Assembly: GCF_027922425.1 (NCBI RefSeq)
Contig: NZ_BSFQ01000043.1
Coordinates: 1 to 63,167, forward strand
Direction: 5' to 3'
Origin: Pseudonocardia halophobica
Lineage (GTDB): Bacteria; Actinomycetota; Actinomycetes; Mycobacteriales; Pseudonocardiaceae
Length of the DNA stretch: 63,167 nucleotides
Shown here: piece by piece, positions 53,733-63,167 of the stretch
Numbering within the stretch: the first letter of the stretch is position 1
How the letters are laid out: each line of letters starts with the position of its first letter
Notes under the pieces: model-generated
Seen by the model: only the letters and a program-made list of their open reading frames with translations
Told to the model about the DNA's origin: nothing
Databases searched by the model: none
Translations under genes and position numbers: made by a program

Positions 53733-55283
53733 GTGGATTCGACCGTACGCTCCACCCTGCCCGGAACCGGAACGGAGGCGTCCGCGCGTCGCCGCTGGGC
53801 CTTCCTGATCGACCGCAGGCTCGACCGCTACCCGACCGGTGGCGAGCGCTACGCCCGCCTCGTGCTCGCCGTGCTCGCCACGGTCGTCATCTACTACGAG
53901 CAGTACACGCTGGGCGCCGTCTCGACGCTGGTCTCCCAGCAGCTCGGGATGTCGTTCCTGTTCCTCACGACCGGTCTCGCCGTGGCGAACCTGTTGGGCG
54001 CCTTCGGGTCCCTGGCCGCCGGGCTCGCCGACCGGCTGGGCCGGGCGAACATCGTGGTCTACGGGATGCTGGTGGTCGGCGCGGTCACGGCCTTCGCCGT
54101 CACGCAGGTGCAGGACAAGTGGACCTTCATGATCCTCTCGACGATCGTCGCGATCATGGAGGGCATGCTGCTGGTGGCCACGCCGGCGCTGGTCCGCGAC
54201 TTCAGCCCGCAGATGGGCCGGGCCCGGGCGATGGGCTTCTGGAACGTGGCGCCGCCGGCGGGCTCGCTGCTCGCGTCCGCGGTCGCGGCGCTCACCCTGG
54301 GCTCGCTCGTCAGCTGGCAGAGCCAGTTCCGCATCGCCGGCATCGCCGGGATCGTCGTCGCGCTGATCGCGCTGGTCTGGATGAAGGAGCTCAACCCGGC
54401 GCTGCGCGACCAGGCCGCGGTGTCCGAGGAGGACCGGGAGCTGCTCGAGGCGCGGGCCGCGCGCGGCGAGGTGAACGTGGACCTGGCGCACCCGTGGCGC
54501 CAGCTGCTGAAGGTCGACGTGGTGGTCCCGGCCGTCGGGTTCTCGATCGCGCTGCTCTTCTACTACACGATCGTCGGCTTCGCGCCGGTGCTGTTCACGA
54601 CGGTCTGGGGCTTCGACCTCGCCGAGGCGAACAGCGTGATCGCCTGGGCCTGGGCGTTCAACGTGCTGCTCTCGCTCACCTACGGCGCGCTCGTCGACCG
54701 GTTCCTGGTGCGCAAGCCGTGGATCCTCGGCGGCGCGCTGCTGTGCATCGCCATGCAGATCGTGCTGATCACGCTGGTGGGCGGGAAGCCGAGCTACCTC
54801 ACGCTCGCGATCATCATGGCCGTGCTGGCCACCTCCTGGGCCGGGTTCGCCGTGCCCTGGTACGCGGCCTTCACCGAGACCGTCGAGGCCCGCAACCCGG
54901 CGCTCACCGCGACCGGTCTGGCGATCTGGGCGTGGATCATCCGCGTGGTGGTGTTCCTGTCGTTCCTGATCGTGCCGCACGTCGTGACCTCGGCGAACAC
55001 GCTGGTCGCCGCCGAGCCGTACGTCGCGGAGGCCGAGCGGCTGCAGGCGGCCGGGCAGGCGATCCCGCCGGACCTGGCGGCGAAGCTGGGCGAGATCCAG
55101 CAGGCCGCGGCCGTGACGGGCGACCAGTGGCGGCTGTGGATGTGGATCGCGGTGGTGTGCGCGGTGGGGCTGGCCGCCACCGTCCCGCTGCTGCGCGGCC
55201 GGTGGAGCGTGCAGAAGGCACGCGCCGACCTCGCCGAGCACGAGCGGCGGCGTGCCGAGGAGCTGGCGGCACTCGGCGGCTGA
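53733..55283 (+). CDS. MFS transporter
   Basis: About 516 residues with twelve membrane segments, from LVLAVLATVVIYYEQYTLGA to WMWIAVVCAVGLAATVPLLR. The MFS motif A appears in GLADRLGRANIVVYG. A central loop of ~60 residues carries LNPALRDQAAVSEEDRELLE. It looks like a proton-coupled carrier of the polyol or organic-acid type, but the substrate is unknown. GTG 53733 was chosen for the AGGA 8 nt upstream; an ATG at 53670 is in frame. A perfect 18-bp hairpin starts 10 bp after the stop. Confidence 0.85.
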   Translation: MDSTVRSTLPGTGTEASARRRWAFLIDRRLDRYPTGGERYARLVLAVLATVVIYYEQYTLGAVSTLVSQQLGMSFLFLTTGLAVANLLGAFGSLAAGLADRLGRANIVVYGMLVVGAVTAFAVTQVQDKWTFMILSTIVAIMEGMLLVATPALVRDFSPQMGRARAMGFWNVAPPAGSLLASAVAALTLGSLVSWQSQFRIAGIAGIVVALIALVWMKELNPALRDQAAVSEEDRELLEARAARGEVNVDLAHPWRQLLKVDVVVPAVGFSIALLFYYTIVGFAPVLFTTVWGFDLAEANSVIAWAWAFNVLLSLTYGALVDRFLVRKPWILGGALLCIAMQIVLITLVGGKPSYLTLAIIMAVLATSWAGFAVPWYAAFTETVEARNPALTATGLAIWAWIIRVVVFLSFLIVPHVVTSANTLVAAEPYVAEAERLQAAGQAIPPDLAAKLGEIQQAAAVTGDQWRLWMWIAVVCAVGLAATVPLLRGRWSVQKARADLAEHERRRAEELAALGG

Positions 55284-55292
55284 TCCCACCCT

Positions 55293-55332
55293 GTGAGTGG
55301 CGATAGTCGCTATGGCGACTATCGCCACTCAC
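55293..55332. repeat. palindromic hairpin element, copy 3
   Basis: The 18-bp arms are identical to those at 43127-43166, with loop TATG as in copy 1. It lies between the convergent stops of the MFS gene and the ABC-F gene, 4 bp from the latter. The identity with copy 2 continues to the neighbouring stop codon (ACGA, one variable base, then GTCAGG). Confidence 0.9.
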
Positions 55333-55336
55333 GATG

Positions 55337-57124
<1,788 letters not shown>

Positions 57125-57134
57125 CGGTCCTCTC

Positions 57135-58112
57135 TCAGGCCCGGGCCGGCGGCCAGGGCGACCCGCTCGGGGCGGGCGGTACGGGTGGGGGCTCGTCCGA
57201 GTCGACGACGCGGGCCCCGGGGACGGGCCCGTGCGCGACGCGGACGGTGCGGCAGACGCCGACGCCGGCGAGCTCCGCGGCGACCTCGACCGCCGACTCG
57301 GCGTCGGAGCAGAGGAACGCGCAGGTGGGGCCGGAGCCGGAGACGATCCCGGCCAGCGCGCCGGCGCTGACTCCCGCCCTCAGGGTACGGCGCAGGTCCG
57401 GCGCGAGGCTCACCGCGGCCGCCTGCAGGTCGTTGCCCAGCGAGAGCGCGAGCTGGCGCGGGTCGCCCTGGGCGAGCGCGCCGAGCACCGGCTCGACCGG
57501 GCGGTCCGGCGGCTCCTCGTCGCCGCGCAGCCGGTCCAGCTCGGCGAAGACCGTCGGGGTGGACAGCCCGCGCCGGGCCAGCGCGACGACCCAGTGCATC
57601 GGGTGCCGCGACAGGACCGGGACGATCCGCTCGCCGCGGCCGGTGCCGAGCGCGGTGCCGCCGTGCAGGGCGAACGTGACGTCGCTGCCCAGCTCGGCGG
57701 CCATGGACGACAGCTCGTCCCGGTTCAGGTCGAGCTTCCACAGCGCCGAGAGCGCGACCAGCGTGCCCGCCGCGTCGGCACTGCCGCCGGCCATGCCGCC
57801 GGCGACGGGGATGCCCTTGCGCAGCACGACGCGCACGTCGGGGTCGTGGCCGGAGCGCTGGGCCAGCAGCTCGACGGCCCGCCAGGCCAGGTTCGTGTCG
57901 TCGACCGGGACCTCGGACACGCCTTCGCCGTGCACCTCGAGGCCCGGCTCGTCGCTCGCCGAGACCGCGACCTCGTCGAACAGGCTGACGGCGTGGAAGA
58001 CCGTGACGAGGTCGTGGTAGCCGTCCGCGCGCACGCCGCCCACCGCCAGGTGGAGGTTGATCTTCGCGGGCACCCGGACGGTGACCGGAGGACGAACGGC
58101 GGAGAGCACCAC
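57135..58112 (-). CDS. ispE: 4-diphosphocytidyl-2-C-methyl-D-erythritol kinase
   Basis: A 325-residue GHMP kinase of the MEP isoprenoid pathway. VRVPAKINLHLAVGGVRADG opens the conserved part, and the GHMP ATP loop PVAGGMAGGSADAAGTLVAL lies near 105. SGSGPTCAFLCSDAESA is the third motif. TAGGGT overlaps the preceding gene's stop and is 6 nt before the second of two consecutive GTG codons, so the true start may be 58109. The usual ksgA-ispE adjacency is broken by an MFS gene. Confidence 0.94.
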   Translation of the reverse strand: MVLSAVRPPVTVRVPAKINLHLAVGGVRADGYHDLVTVFHAVSLFDEVAVSASDEPGLEVHGEGVSEVPVDDTNLAWRAVELLAQRSGHDPDVRVVLRKGIPVAGGMAGGSADAAGTLVALSALWKLDLNRDELSSMAAELGSDVTFALHGGTALGTGRGERIVPVLSRHPMHWVVALARRGLSTPTVFAELDRLRGDEEPPDRPVEPVLGALAQGDPRQLALSLGNDLQAAAVSLAPDLRRTLRAGVSAGALAGIVSGSGPTCAFLCSDAESAVEVAAELAGVGVCRTVRVAHGPVPGARVVDSDEPPPVPPAPSGSPWPPARA

Positions 58113-58118
58113 CCAACC

Positions 58119-59597
58119 CTACTGACCGCTGCGGACCGGTGACCTGAGGCTGACGGTGAAGGTGAGCACGGCCACCAGCCCCACCAGCAGCACCCCGGCG
58201 GGCAGCAGGAGGGCCTGCGCCATCGCGGTGGCGAAGGGTGCGTGGAGGGCGGCCGGGACCGCGGCGATGCTCTCGCCGACCGGGCCGCCCGCCCCGCCGC
58301 CCAGGTTGGCCGCGAGACGGGACTCCATGAGCACGGCGATGCCCGCGCTGCCGAGCACGGCGCCGACCTGCCGGGTGGTGTTGTAGACGCCCGCGCCGGC
58401 CCCGGCCTGGTCCTGCGGCAGGTTCCGGTTGGCCGTGGTGGCGACCGGACCCCAGACGAACGCGTTGCCGACGCCGAGCAGGGCGATCGGCAGCAGCAGG
58501 CGCCAGATCGCCACGCCCGGCTCCATCTCCGCCGCCAGCCAGACCAGCGAGACGGCCCAGGCCGCCATGCCGAAGCCGGCGATCCAGCGCGGGTGCCCCC
58601 GGTCGGTGAGCCGGCCGACCCACGGCGCCAGGACCCCGGAGAACACCGCCATGGGGATCAGCAGGAGGGCCGAGCGCGTGGGCGAGAGGCCGAGCACGCC
58701 CTGCGCGTAGAACATGATCGGGAACGACATGGCGGTGACCGCGAACCCGACGGTGGTGATCGCGATGTTGGCCAGGCTGAAATTGCGGTCCCGGAACAGC
58801 CGCAGCGACATCAGCGGCTCGGCCCGGTTGCGCGACTGCCAGAACACGAACCCGGCCAGCACCACCAACCCGGACACGATGAGCGCCCAGACGCCCGCGC
58901 CCCAGTCGTAGGACTGGCCCTCCTGGATGCCGAAGACCAGCAGGAACATGCCGATCGCGCTGAGCACCACGCCGAGGACGTCGAACCGGTGCACGTGCGT
59001 GGGCAGCTCGGGGACCAGCCGCATCGCCATCACGAACCCGACGACCCCCACCGGCACGTTGACGAAGAAGATCCACTCCCAGCCGAGCCCGTCGACCAGG
59101 ACGCCGCCGAGGATCGGCCCGACCAGCGTGGCGACGCCCGCGACCGCGCCCCACAGGCTCATCGCGCGGCCGCGCTGGTTCGCCGGGAAGGTCCGGGTGA
59201 TCACGGCCATGGTCTGCGGGGTCATGAACGAGGCGCCGAGCCCCTGGAACACCCGGGCGACGACCAGCATGGCGATGGACCCGGTGAGCCCGCACCACAG
59301 GGACGCGAGCGTGAAGATCGCGAGCCCGACGAGGTACACCCGCCGCGGCCCGAACCGGTCCCCCAGGCGGCCGGTGATGAGCAGCGGCACCGCGTAGGCG
59401 AGCAGGTACGCGCTGGTCACCCACACCACGGCGTCGACGCTCGCGCCGAGGTCGGCCTGGATCGCCGGCGTGGCCACGGTGACGATCGTGGAGTCCACGA
59501 GGATCATGAAGAAGCCCAGCACCAGCGCCCACAGCGCCGGCCACGGGCTCGTGGCGGGGGTGGCGCCGGGACGCGTGCCGGACTCGCTGACGGCCAT
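58119..59597 (-). CDS. DHA2-type MFS drug exporter
   Basis: A 492-residue MFS protein with about 14 membrane segments, the EmrB/QacA (DHA2) type. FFMILVDSTIVTVATPAIQA carries the family's Asp. GRLGDRFGPRRVYLVGL is motif A and GPILGGVLVDGLGWEWIFFV motif C, the antiporter signature. It is likely a proton-driven multidrug exporter. The ATG has AAGGAGAACC upstream. It is wedged between ksgA and ispE, ending 6 bp before ispE. Confidence 0.9.
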   Translation of the reverse strand: MAVSESGTRPGATPATSPWPALWALVLGFFMILVDSTIVTVATPAIQADLGASVDAVVWVTSAYLLAYAVPLLITGRLGDRFGPRRVYLVGLAIFTLASLWCGLTGSIAMLVVARVFQGLGASFMTPQTMAVITRTFPANQRGRAMSLWGAVAGVATLVGPILGGVLVDGLGWEWIFFVNVPVGVVGFVMAMRLVPELPTHVHRFDVLGVVLSAIGMFLLVFGIQEGQSYDWGAGVWALIVSGLVVLAGFVFWQSRNRAEPLMSLRLFRDRNFSLANIAITTVGFAVTAMSFPIMFYAQGVLGLSPTRSALLLIPMAVFSGVLAPWVGRLTDRGHPRWIAGFGMAAWAVSLVWLAAEMEPGVAIWRLLLPIALLGVGNAFVWGPVATTANRNLPQDQAGAGAGVYNTTRQVGAVLGSAGIAVLMESRLAANLGGGAGGPVGESIAAVPAALHAPFATAMAQALLLPAGVLLVGLVAVLTFTVSLRSPVRSGQ

Positions 59598-59672
59598 GGT
59601 TCTCCTTGGGGGAAATCGGATCGCGGTGAAAGCGTAGGCCGCGGCACCGACAGGAACGCGCCGGAATCGGGA

Positions 59673-60521
59673 TCAGGGCCGCGCGGCGGCGAGGCGGGCG
59701 AAGTCCTCGATCCTCAGGGTCTCGGCGCGGGCCATGGGGTCGATCCCCGCCGCGCGCAGGGCTCCCTCGGCAGCCGCGGCGGAGCCCGCCCAGCCCGCGA
59801 GCGCGGGCCGCAGGGCCTTGCGGCGCTGCGCGAACGCGGCGTCGACCAGCGCGAACACCGCGGCGCGGTCGCCGGGCGGGGGCTCGCGGCGGGTGAAGGC
59901 GAGCAGCCCGGAGTCGACGTTGGGCACCGGCCAGAACACCGCCCGCGGCACCGGGCCGGCGCGGCGGGCCGCCGCGAACCAGGCGAGCTTCACGCTCGGC
60001 ACCCCGTAGACCTTGCTCCCCGGGCCCGCGGCGAGCCGGTCCACGACCTCCTGCTGCACCATGACCAGCCCCTTCTCCAGGGTCGGCAGGGCGCCGAGCA
60101 GGTGGAGCAGGACCGGGACGCCGACGTTGTACGGCAGGTTCGCGACGACCGCGGTCGGCGCGGGGTCCAGCGCCTCGACCTTCATCGCGTCGAGGTTCGT
60201 GACGGTCAGGCGGTCCGCCAGTGCGGGCGCGAACTCGGCGGCCGTGCCCGGCAGAGCCGCGGCGAGCGCGGGGTCGATCTCGACCGCGTGCACGTGCGCG
60301 GCGGCGGGCAGCAGGGCGAGGGTCAGCGACCCGAGACCGGGACCGACCTCGACGACGACGTCCCCGGGCGTGAGGTCCGCGGCCTTCACGATCCGCCGGA
60401 CCGTGTTGGGGTCGTGGACGAAGTTCTGCCCGAGCTTCTTCGTCGGCCGGATGCCGAAACGCTCGGCGAGCGCGCGCACCTCGGCCGGGCCCAGCAGCCG
60501 GGAGGTGGCGGGGTCGGTCAC
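59673..60521 (-). CDS. ksgA: 16S rRNA (adenine(1518)-N6/adenine(1519)-N6)-dimethyltransferase
   Basis: A 282-residue KsgA/RsmA that dimethylates two adenines of the 16S rRNA 3' hairpin using SAM. RPTKKLGQNFVHDPNTVRRI opens the conserved part, VVEVGPGLGSLTLALL is the SAM motif, and VVANLPYNVGVPVLLHLL carries the NLPY catalytic motif. The C-terminal helical domain includes VFALVDAAFAQRRKALRPAL. The GTG at 60521 lies 6 nt after GATGAT with no ribosome site, suggesting a leaderless mRNA. Confidence 0.95.
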   Translation of the reverse strand: MTDPATSRLLGPAEVRALAERFGIRPTKKLGQNFVHDPNTVRRIVKAADLTPGDVVVEVGPGLGSLTLALLPAAAHVHAVEIDPALAAALPGTAAEFAPALADRLTVTNLDAMKVEALDPAPTAVVANLPYNVGVPVLLHLLGALPTLEKGLVMVQQEVVDRLAAGPGSKVYGVPSVKLAWFAAARRAGPVPRAVFWPVPNVDSGLLAFTRREPPPGDRAAVFALVDAAFAQRRKALRPALAGWAGSAAAAEGALRAAGIDPMARAETLRIEDFARLAAARP

Positions 60522-60564
60522 CGGCTCATCATCCGGGATCGCCCGCACGGGGCAGACTGCGGGG

Positions 60565-61245
60565 ATGCCGAGGTTGCGCTGGCTCACGCTGCTCACCGGG
60601 GACCCCGAGGCGCTCGACGCCCGGATCACCGAGGACCTGGGGCTGTCCCGCTGCTCCTTCGAGGCCGAGCTGGAGGGCTTCGGCGTGTCGAGCGCGATCT
60701 ACCCGCTGGGCACCGACCGGTTCCTCGAGGTGTGCGCGCCGGTGCGGTCGGGGACGTCGGCCGCGCGTCGGCTGGAACGCGCGGGCGACGGCCTGTACAT
60801 GGTGATCCTGCAGGTCGGGGACCTGGACGGGCAGCGGGAGCGGCTCGCGGAGCACGGGATCCGGGTGGTCGCGGAGTTCGACCGGCCGCAGACCCGCGGG
60901 CGGTGGGCGTCCCTGCACCTGCACCCCGCCGACACCGGGGCGGCCCTGCTCTCGCTGGACGTCTCGGACCCGCCCGAGGACTTCACGGTCGTCGAGGGGC
61001 CGTGGTGGGAGCACGTCCGCACGGATGTCGTGACCGACCTGCTGGGCCTCGAGATCGCCGCTCCCGGCGAGCGGTGGTCCGCGGCGACCGGCGCCGAACC
61101 GGACGGCGACACGCTCCGGCTCGACGACGCCACGATCACCTTCCACGACGGCCCGACGACCGTGCTGCTGGCCGGGCCCGAGGACCGCGACCTGCGTCTC
61201 GGTGGTGTGGAGTTCCGGGTCCGTCGTAATACAGTTGCATCATGA
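60565..61245 (+). CDS. VOC (glyoxalase-like) protein
   Basis: A 226-residue glyoxalase-fold protein with two modules. LTLLTGDPEALDARITEDLG begins the first, which contains a LEVCAPVRSGTSAARRLERA segment and HLHPADTGAALLSLD. The second module is diverged (WWEHVRTDVVTDLLGLEIAA). Function is unknown. CAGACT is 6 nt before the ATG with no clear Shine-Dalgarno. The stop overlaps the start of the HAD gene (ATGA), so the two are a coupled pair inserted between ksgA and rpfB. Confidence 0.8.
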   Translation: MPRLRWLTLLTGDPEALDARITEDLGLSRCSFEAELEGFGVSSAIYPLGTDRFLEVCAPVRSGTSAARRLERAGDGLYMVILQVGDLDGQRERLAEHGIRVVAEFDRPQTRGRWASLHLHPADTGAALLSLDVSDPPEDFTVVEGPWWEHVRTDVVTDLLGLEIAAPGERWSAATGAEPDGDTLRLDDATITFHDGPTTVLLAGPEDRDLRLGGVEFRVRRNTVAS

Positions 61246-61898
61246 CCGACCTCCCGGCCGTGGTGTTCGACTTCGGCGGCGTGATCACCGCCTCGCCCTT
61301 CGAGGCCTTCGCCCGGATCGAGACCGAACGCGGCCTGCCGAAGGACCTCGTCCGGCGGATCAACTCCACGAACCCGGACACCAACGCCTGGGCCCGGTTC
61401 GAGCGGGCCGAGATCGACGCCGCGGCGTTCGACGCCGAGTTCGCCGCCGAGGCCCGCGCGCTCGGCCACGACCTGCCCGGCAGCGTCGTGCTGGCCGTGC
61501 TGTCCGGGTCCGTCCGGCCGCGGATGGTCGCGGCGATCGACCTGCTCAAGGAGCGGGGCCACAAGCTCGGTTGCATCACCAACAACGTGCCCGCGGGGCA
61601 CGGCGCGCAGATGTCCGCGACCGAGGAGCGCGCCGCCGAGATCGCCGCGATCATGGCGCGCTTCGAGTACGTGGTGGAGAGCAGCAAGGTCGGGGTGCGC
61701 AAGCCCGACCCGGCGATCTACGAGCTGGCCTGCACGGGGCTCGGGGTGCGGCCCGAGGAGTGCGTGTACCTCGACGACCTGGGCATCAACTGCAAGCCCG
61801 CCGCCGCCCTGGGCATGCGCGCGATCAAGGTGACCGGCGAGGACCAGGCGCTGTCCGACCTGGAGAAGGCCCTCGACCTCCCGCCCGGCACCTTCTGA
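61242..61898 (+). CDS. HAD-superfamily hydrolase (EPHX2 N-terminal-like phosphatase)
   Basis: A 218-residue haloacid-dehalogenase-like enzyme. Motif I is VVFDFGGVIT, with Gly-Gly in place of the usual DxDxT second Asp region as in the EPHX2 N-terminal group. Motif II is near LGCITNNVP, motif III in SSKVGVRKPDPAIYELACT and motif IV in CVYLDDLGINCKPAAALGM. It is likely a small phosphatase. It is translationally coupled to the VOC gene. Confidence 0.88.
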   Translation: MTDLPAVVFDFGGVITASPFEAFARIETERGLPKDLVRRINSTNPDTNAWARFERAEIDAAAFDAEFAAEARALGHDLPGSVVLAVLSGSVRPRMVAAIDLLKERGHKLGCITNNVPAGHGAQMSATEERAAEIAAIMARFEYVVESSKVGVRKPDPAIYELACTGLGVRPEECVYLDDLGINCKPAAALGMRAIKVTGEDQALSDLEKALDLPPGTF

Positions 61899-61901
61899 CC
61901 T

Positions 61902-61934
61902 GCACTCTCGTGCGGACCTGCCGCACGAGAGTGC
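61902..61934. terminator. bidirectional hairpin terminator between HAD gene and rpfB
   Basis: A perfect 14-bp stem GCACTCTCGTGCGG/CCGCACGAGAGTGC with loop ACCTG, 4 bp after the HAD stop and 16 bp from the rpfB stop. It can end transcription from both sides. Confidence 0.88.
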
Positions 61935-61949
61935 CGTTCGTGCAGAGCG

Positions 61950-63167
61950 CTAGCGCGGCAGGCCGAGCTTGCGGGCGCAGGCGGGCCAGGCGCCGTAGCC
62001 GCCGCGGGAGTCGCGGACCTTGCTGGCGACGGCGATCTGCTCCTCGCGGCTGGCCTGGTGCGGCAGCGGCGCGTACTGGGCGCCGCCGTAGGCACGCCAG
62101 GTGGAGGCGTCGAACTGCACGCCGCCGTAGTAGCCGTTGCCGGTGTTGATGGCCCAGTTCCCGCCGGCCTCGCACTGCGCGAGCCGGTCCCAGACCGCGC
62201 CGTCGGCGATCACCGGAACCTCGGGCTGCTCGTCGTTGGTGCCGACCTTGACGATCCGCGGCCGCGGCGGGGTGCTCGCGCCGGCCCGGATCTGCTCGCG
62301 GCGGACCTCCTGGCCGTTCTGCACGTACACCCGCATGACGGCCGTCTGCTCGCCGGGAACGCCCGGGTCGACGACCTCGCGCTTGCCCCGCGGCAGCTCC
62401 GGGTCCTCGACCTCCTCCACCGGCGGGTCGGTCCGGCGCACCTCGACGACCTCGCCCACGCCGTTGCGCACGAGGTGGATCTGCATGCCGTCGGTGATCT
62501 GGGTGTCGCTGCTCGGCACCGACACGTCGTCCGGGCCGAGCGTGACGCCCTTGTCCGCCAGCAGCCCGGCGATCGTGCCGGCGCTGGTGGTGATCTGCTC
62601 GGGCGCGTTGGTGCCGTCGGCCAGGGTGACCGTGCGCTGCACCTCGATGCGGACGTTGAGCCCGCCCATCGGGATCTGCGTGGTCGGCGCGAGCGACATC
62701 TGGATCGGCTGGACGTTCACGCCCAGGCCCTTGAGCGCCTCGTCGACGGACGACGCGGTGGTCCAGACGTTGCGGGTCTGCCCGCCCTCGGTGAGCGTGA
62801 GCATCCGCGCCCGGTTGACGATCACCTGGTCGCCGTCGGCGATCTCGGTGGTCGGCGCGGGCTCCACGCGGTCCTGGGGGTTCGCGGCGATGCCGGCCGC
62901 GGCGAGGACGCCGGAGACGTCGTCGGCGTAGGTGTGCAGGACGCGGTCCTGGCCGTCGACGGTCACCGTGACGGCCTTGTCCGTCGCCAGCGCGGTCGCG
63001 CTGCCCGCGGTCAGCGTGAGCAGGGCGGCGAGGGCGACGGCGCGGGCACCGAACCCGGACCGCCGGCCGGTGGGGGCGGGCGGGGTCGCGCGACGGGTCG
63101 TGGTCGCGGGCCGGGGGCGGGCGGGCGCGGGGGCAGGCGCGGTGGCCGGCGCGGGGGCGACCGTCAG
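61950..63167 (-). CDS. rpfB: resuscitation-promoting factor RpfB, 5' end outside window
   Basis: The last ~405 codons of an RpfB-type muralytic protein; the frame is open to the window edge. From the edge: an Ala/Pro/Arg-rich segment, a signal/membrane segment (FGARAVALAALLTLTAGSAT), and three DUF348 ubiquitin-like repeats (from VTVTVDGQDRVLHTYADDVS). A G5 domain (EVVDPGVPGEQTAVMRVYVQ) and the lysozyme-like Rpf domain follow. The Rpf catalytic Glu is in LAQCEAGGNWAINTGNGYYG, and Cys pairs include the final WPACARKLGLPR. It cleaves peptidoglycan outside the cell and promotes regrowth from dormancy. ksgA follows in the ancestral order, though two plus-strand genes now lie between. Confidence 0.94.
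   Translation of the reverse strand: MTVAPAPATAPAPAPARPRPATTTRRATPPAPTGRRSGFGARAVALAALLTLTAGSATALATDKAVTVTVDGQDRVLHTYADDVSGVLAAAGIAANPQDRVEPAPTTEIADGDQVIVNRARMLTLTEGGQTRNVWTTASSVDEALKGLGVNVQPIQMSLAPTTQIPMGGLNVRIEVQRTVTLADGTNAPEQITTSAGTIAGLLADKGVTLGPDDVSVPSSDTQITDGMQIHLVRNGVGEVVEVRRTDPPVEEVEDPELPRGKREVVDPGVPGEQTAVMRVYVQNGQEVRREQIRAGASTPPRPRIVKVGTNDEQPEVPVIADGAVWDRLAQCEAGGNWAINTGNGYYGGVQFDASTWRAYGGAQYAPLPHQASREEQIAVASKVRDSRGGYGAWPACARKLGLPR

Overview
The window reads as chromosome of a very GC-rich actinomycete, most likely Pseudonocardiaceae (Pseudonocardia-like). The signs are strong G/C third-position bias, many GTG starts, starts placed about 7 nt after a TANNNT -10 box (leaderless style), mycothiol-type and DUF222/HNH families, an Rpf protein, and an Rv1009-Rv1026-type gene order. 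No rRNA, CRISPR array, integrase or transposase gene was seen.

Layout, left to right. 1-8.3 kb is accessory: a frameshifted DUF222/HNH gene, an alpha/beta hydrolase, an AIM24 protein, a SnoaL protein, an apparently frameshifted DinB-fold gene, a LysE exporter, a cupin, and a rifampin monooxygenase-like flavoprotein preceded by a palindrome matching the remembered rifamycin-associated element. 7.85-8.82 kb holds a 3' tRNA fragment and an intact UAA-anticodon tRNA as near-identical repeats around a small DUF6616-like gene. 8.9-17 kb carries ndh, udgB, ppx, an AidB-type acyl-CoA dehydrogenase, a DUF998 protein, DUF501, an FtsB/DivIC protein and eno. 17-21 kb is a TPR gene and efeUOB iron uptake. 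21-28 kb has a lytic transglycosylase between two inverted 22-bp repeat arrays, then mazG, a SurA-like lipoprotein, an RDD protein, a VOC protein and a three-gene sensor/regulator operon. 28-40 kb has mfd, a tricorn protease, DUF2277, an epimerase/PIG-L/methyltransferase trio, tRNA-Gln, OsmC and an L,D-transpeptidase. 40-47 kb has glmU-prs, a secreted protein, rplY-pth and an acyl-AMP ligase. 47-57 kb has an M20 peptidase, a BTAD regulator, a DrrAB-type exporter, an MFS transporter and an ABC-F ATPase. 57-63 kb has ispE, a DHA2 exporter, ksgA, VOC and HAD genes, and the 3' part of rpfB.

Read right to left, rpfB-ksgA-ispE-(acyl ligase)-pth-rplY-prs-glmU-mfd-mazG-(transglycosylase)-eno-divIC-DUF501-ppx is a conserved actinobacterial block for cell-wall growth, translation, nucleotide hygiene and repair. 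Here it is opened at several points by modules: efeUOB, the sensor operon, tricorn plus sugar genes, the regulator/exporter cluster and the AidB gene. Three lineage-type perfect hairpins sit just after stop codons. The most notable signals are the RAE-like site before the rifampin monooxygenase, the tRNA repeat pair, the inverted 22-bp arrays, and the hairpin family with a compensatory base-pair change.
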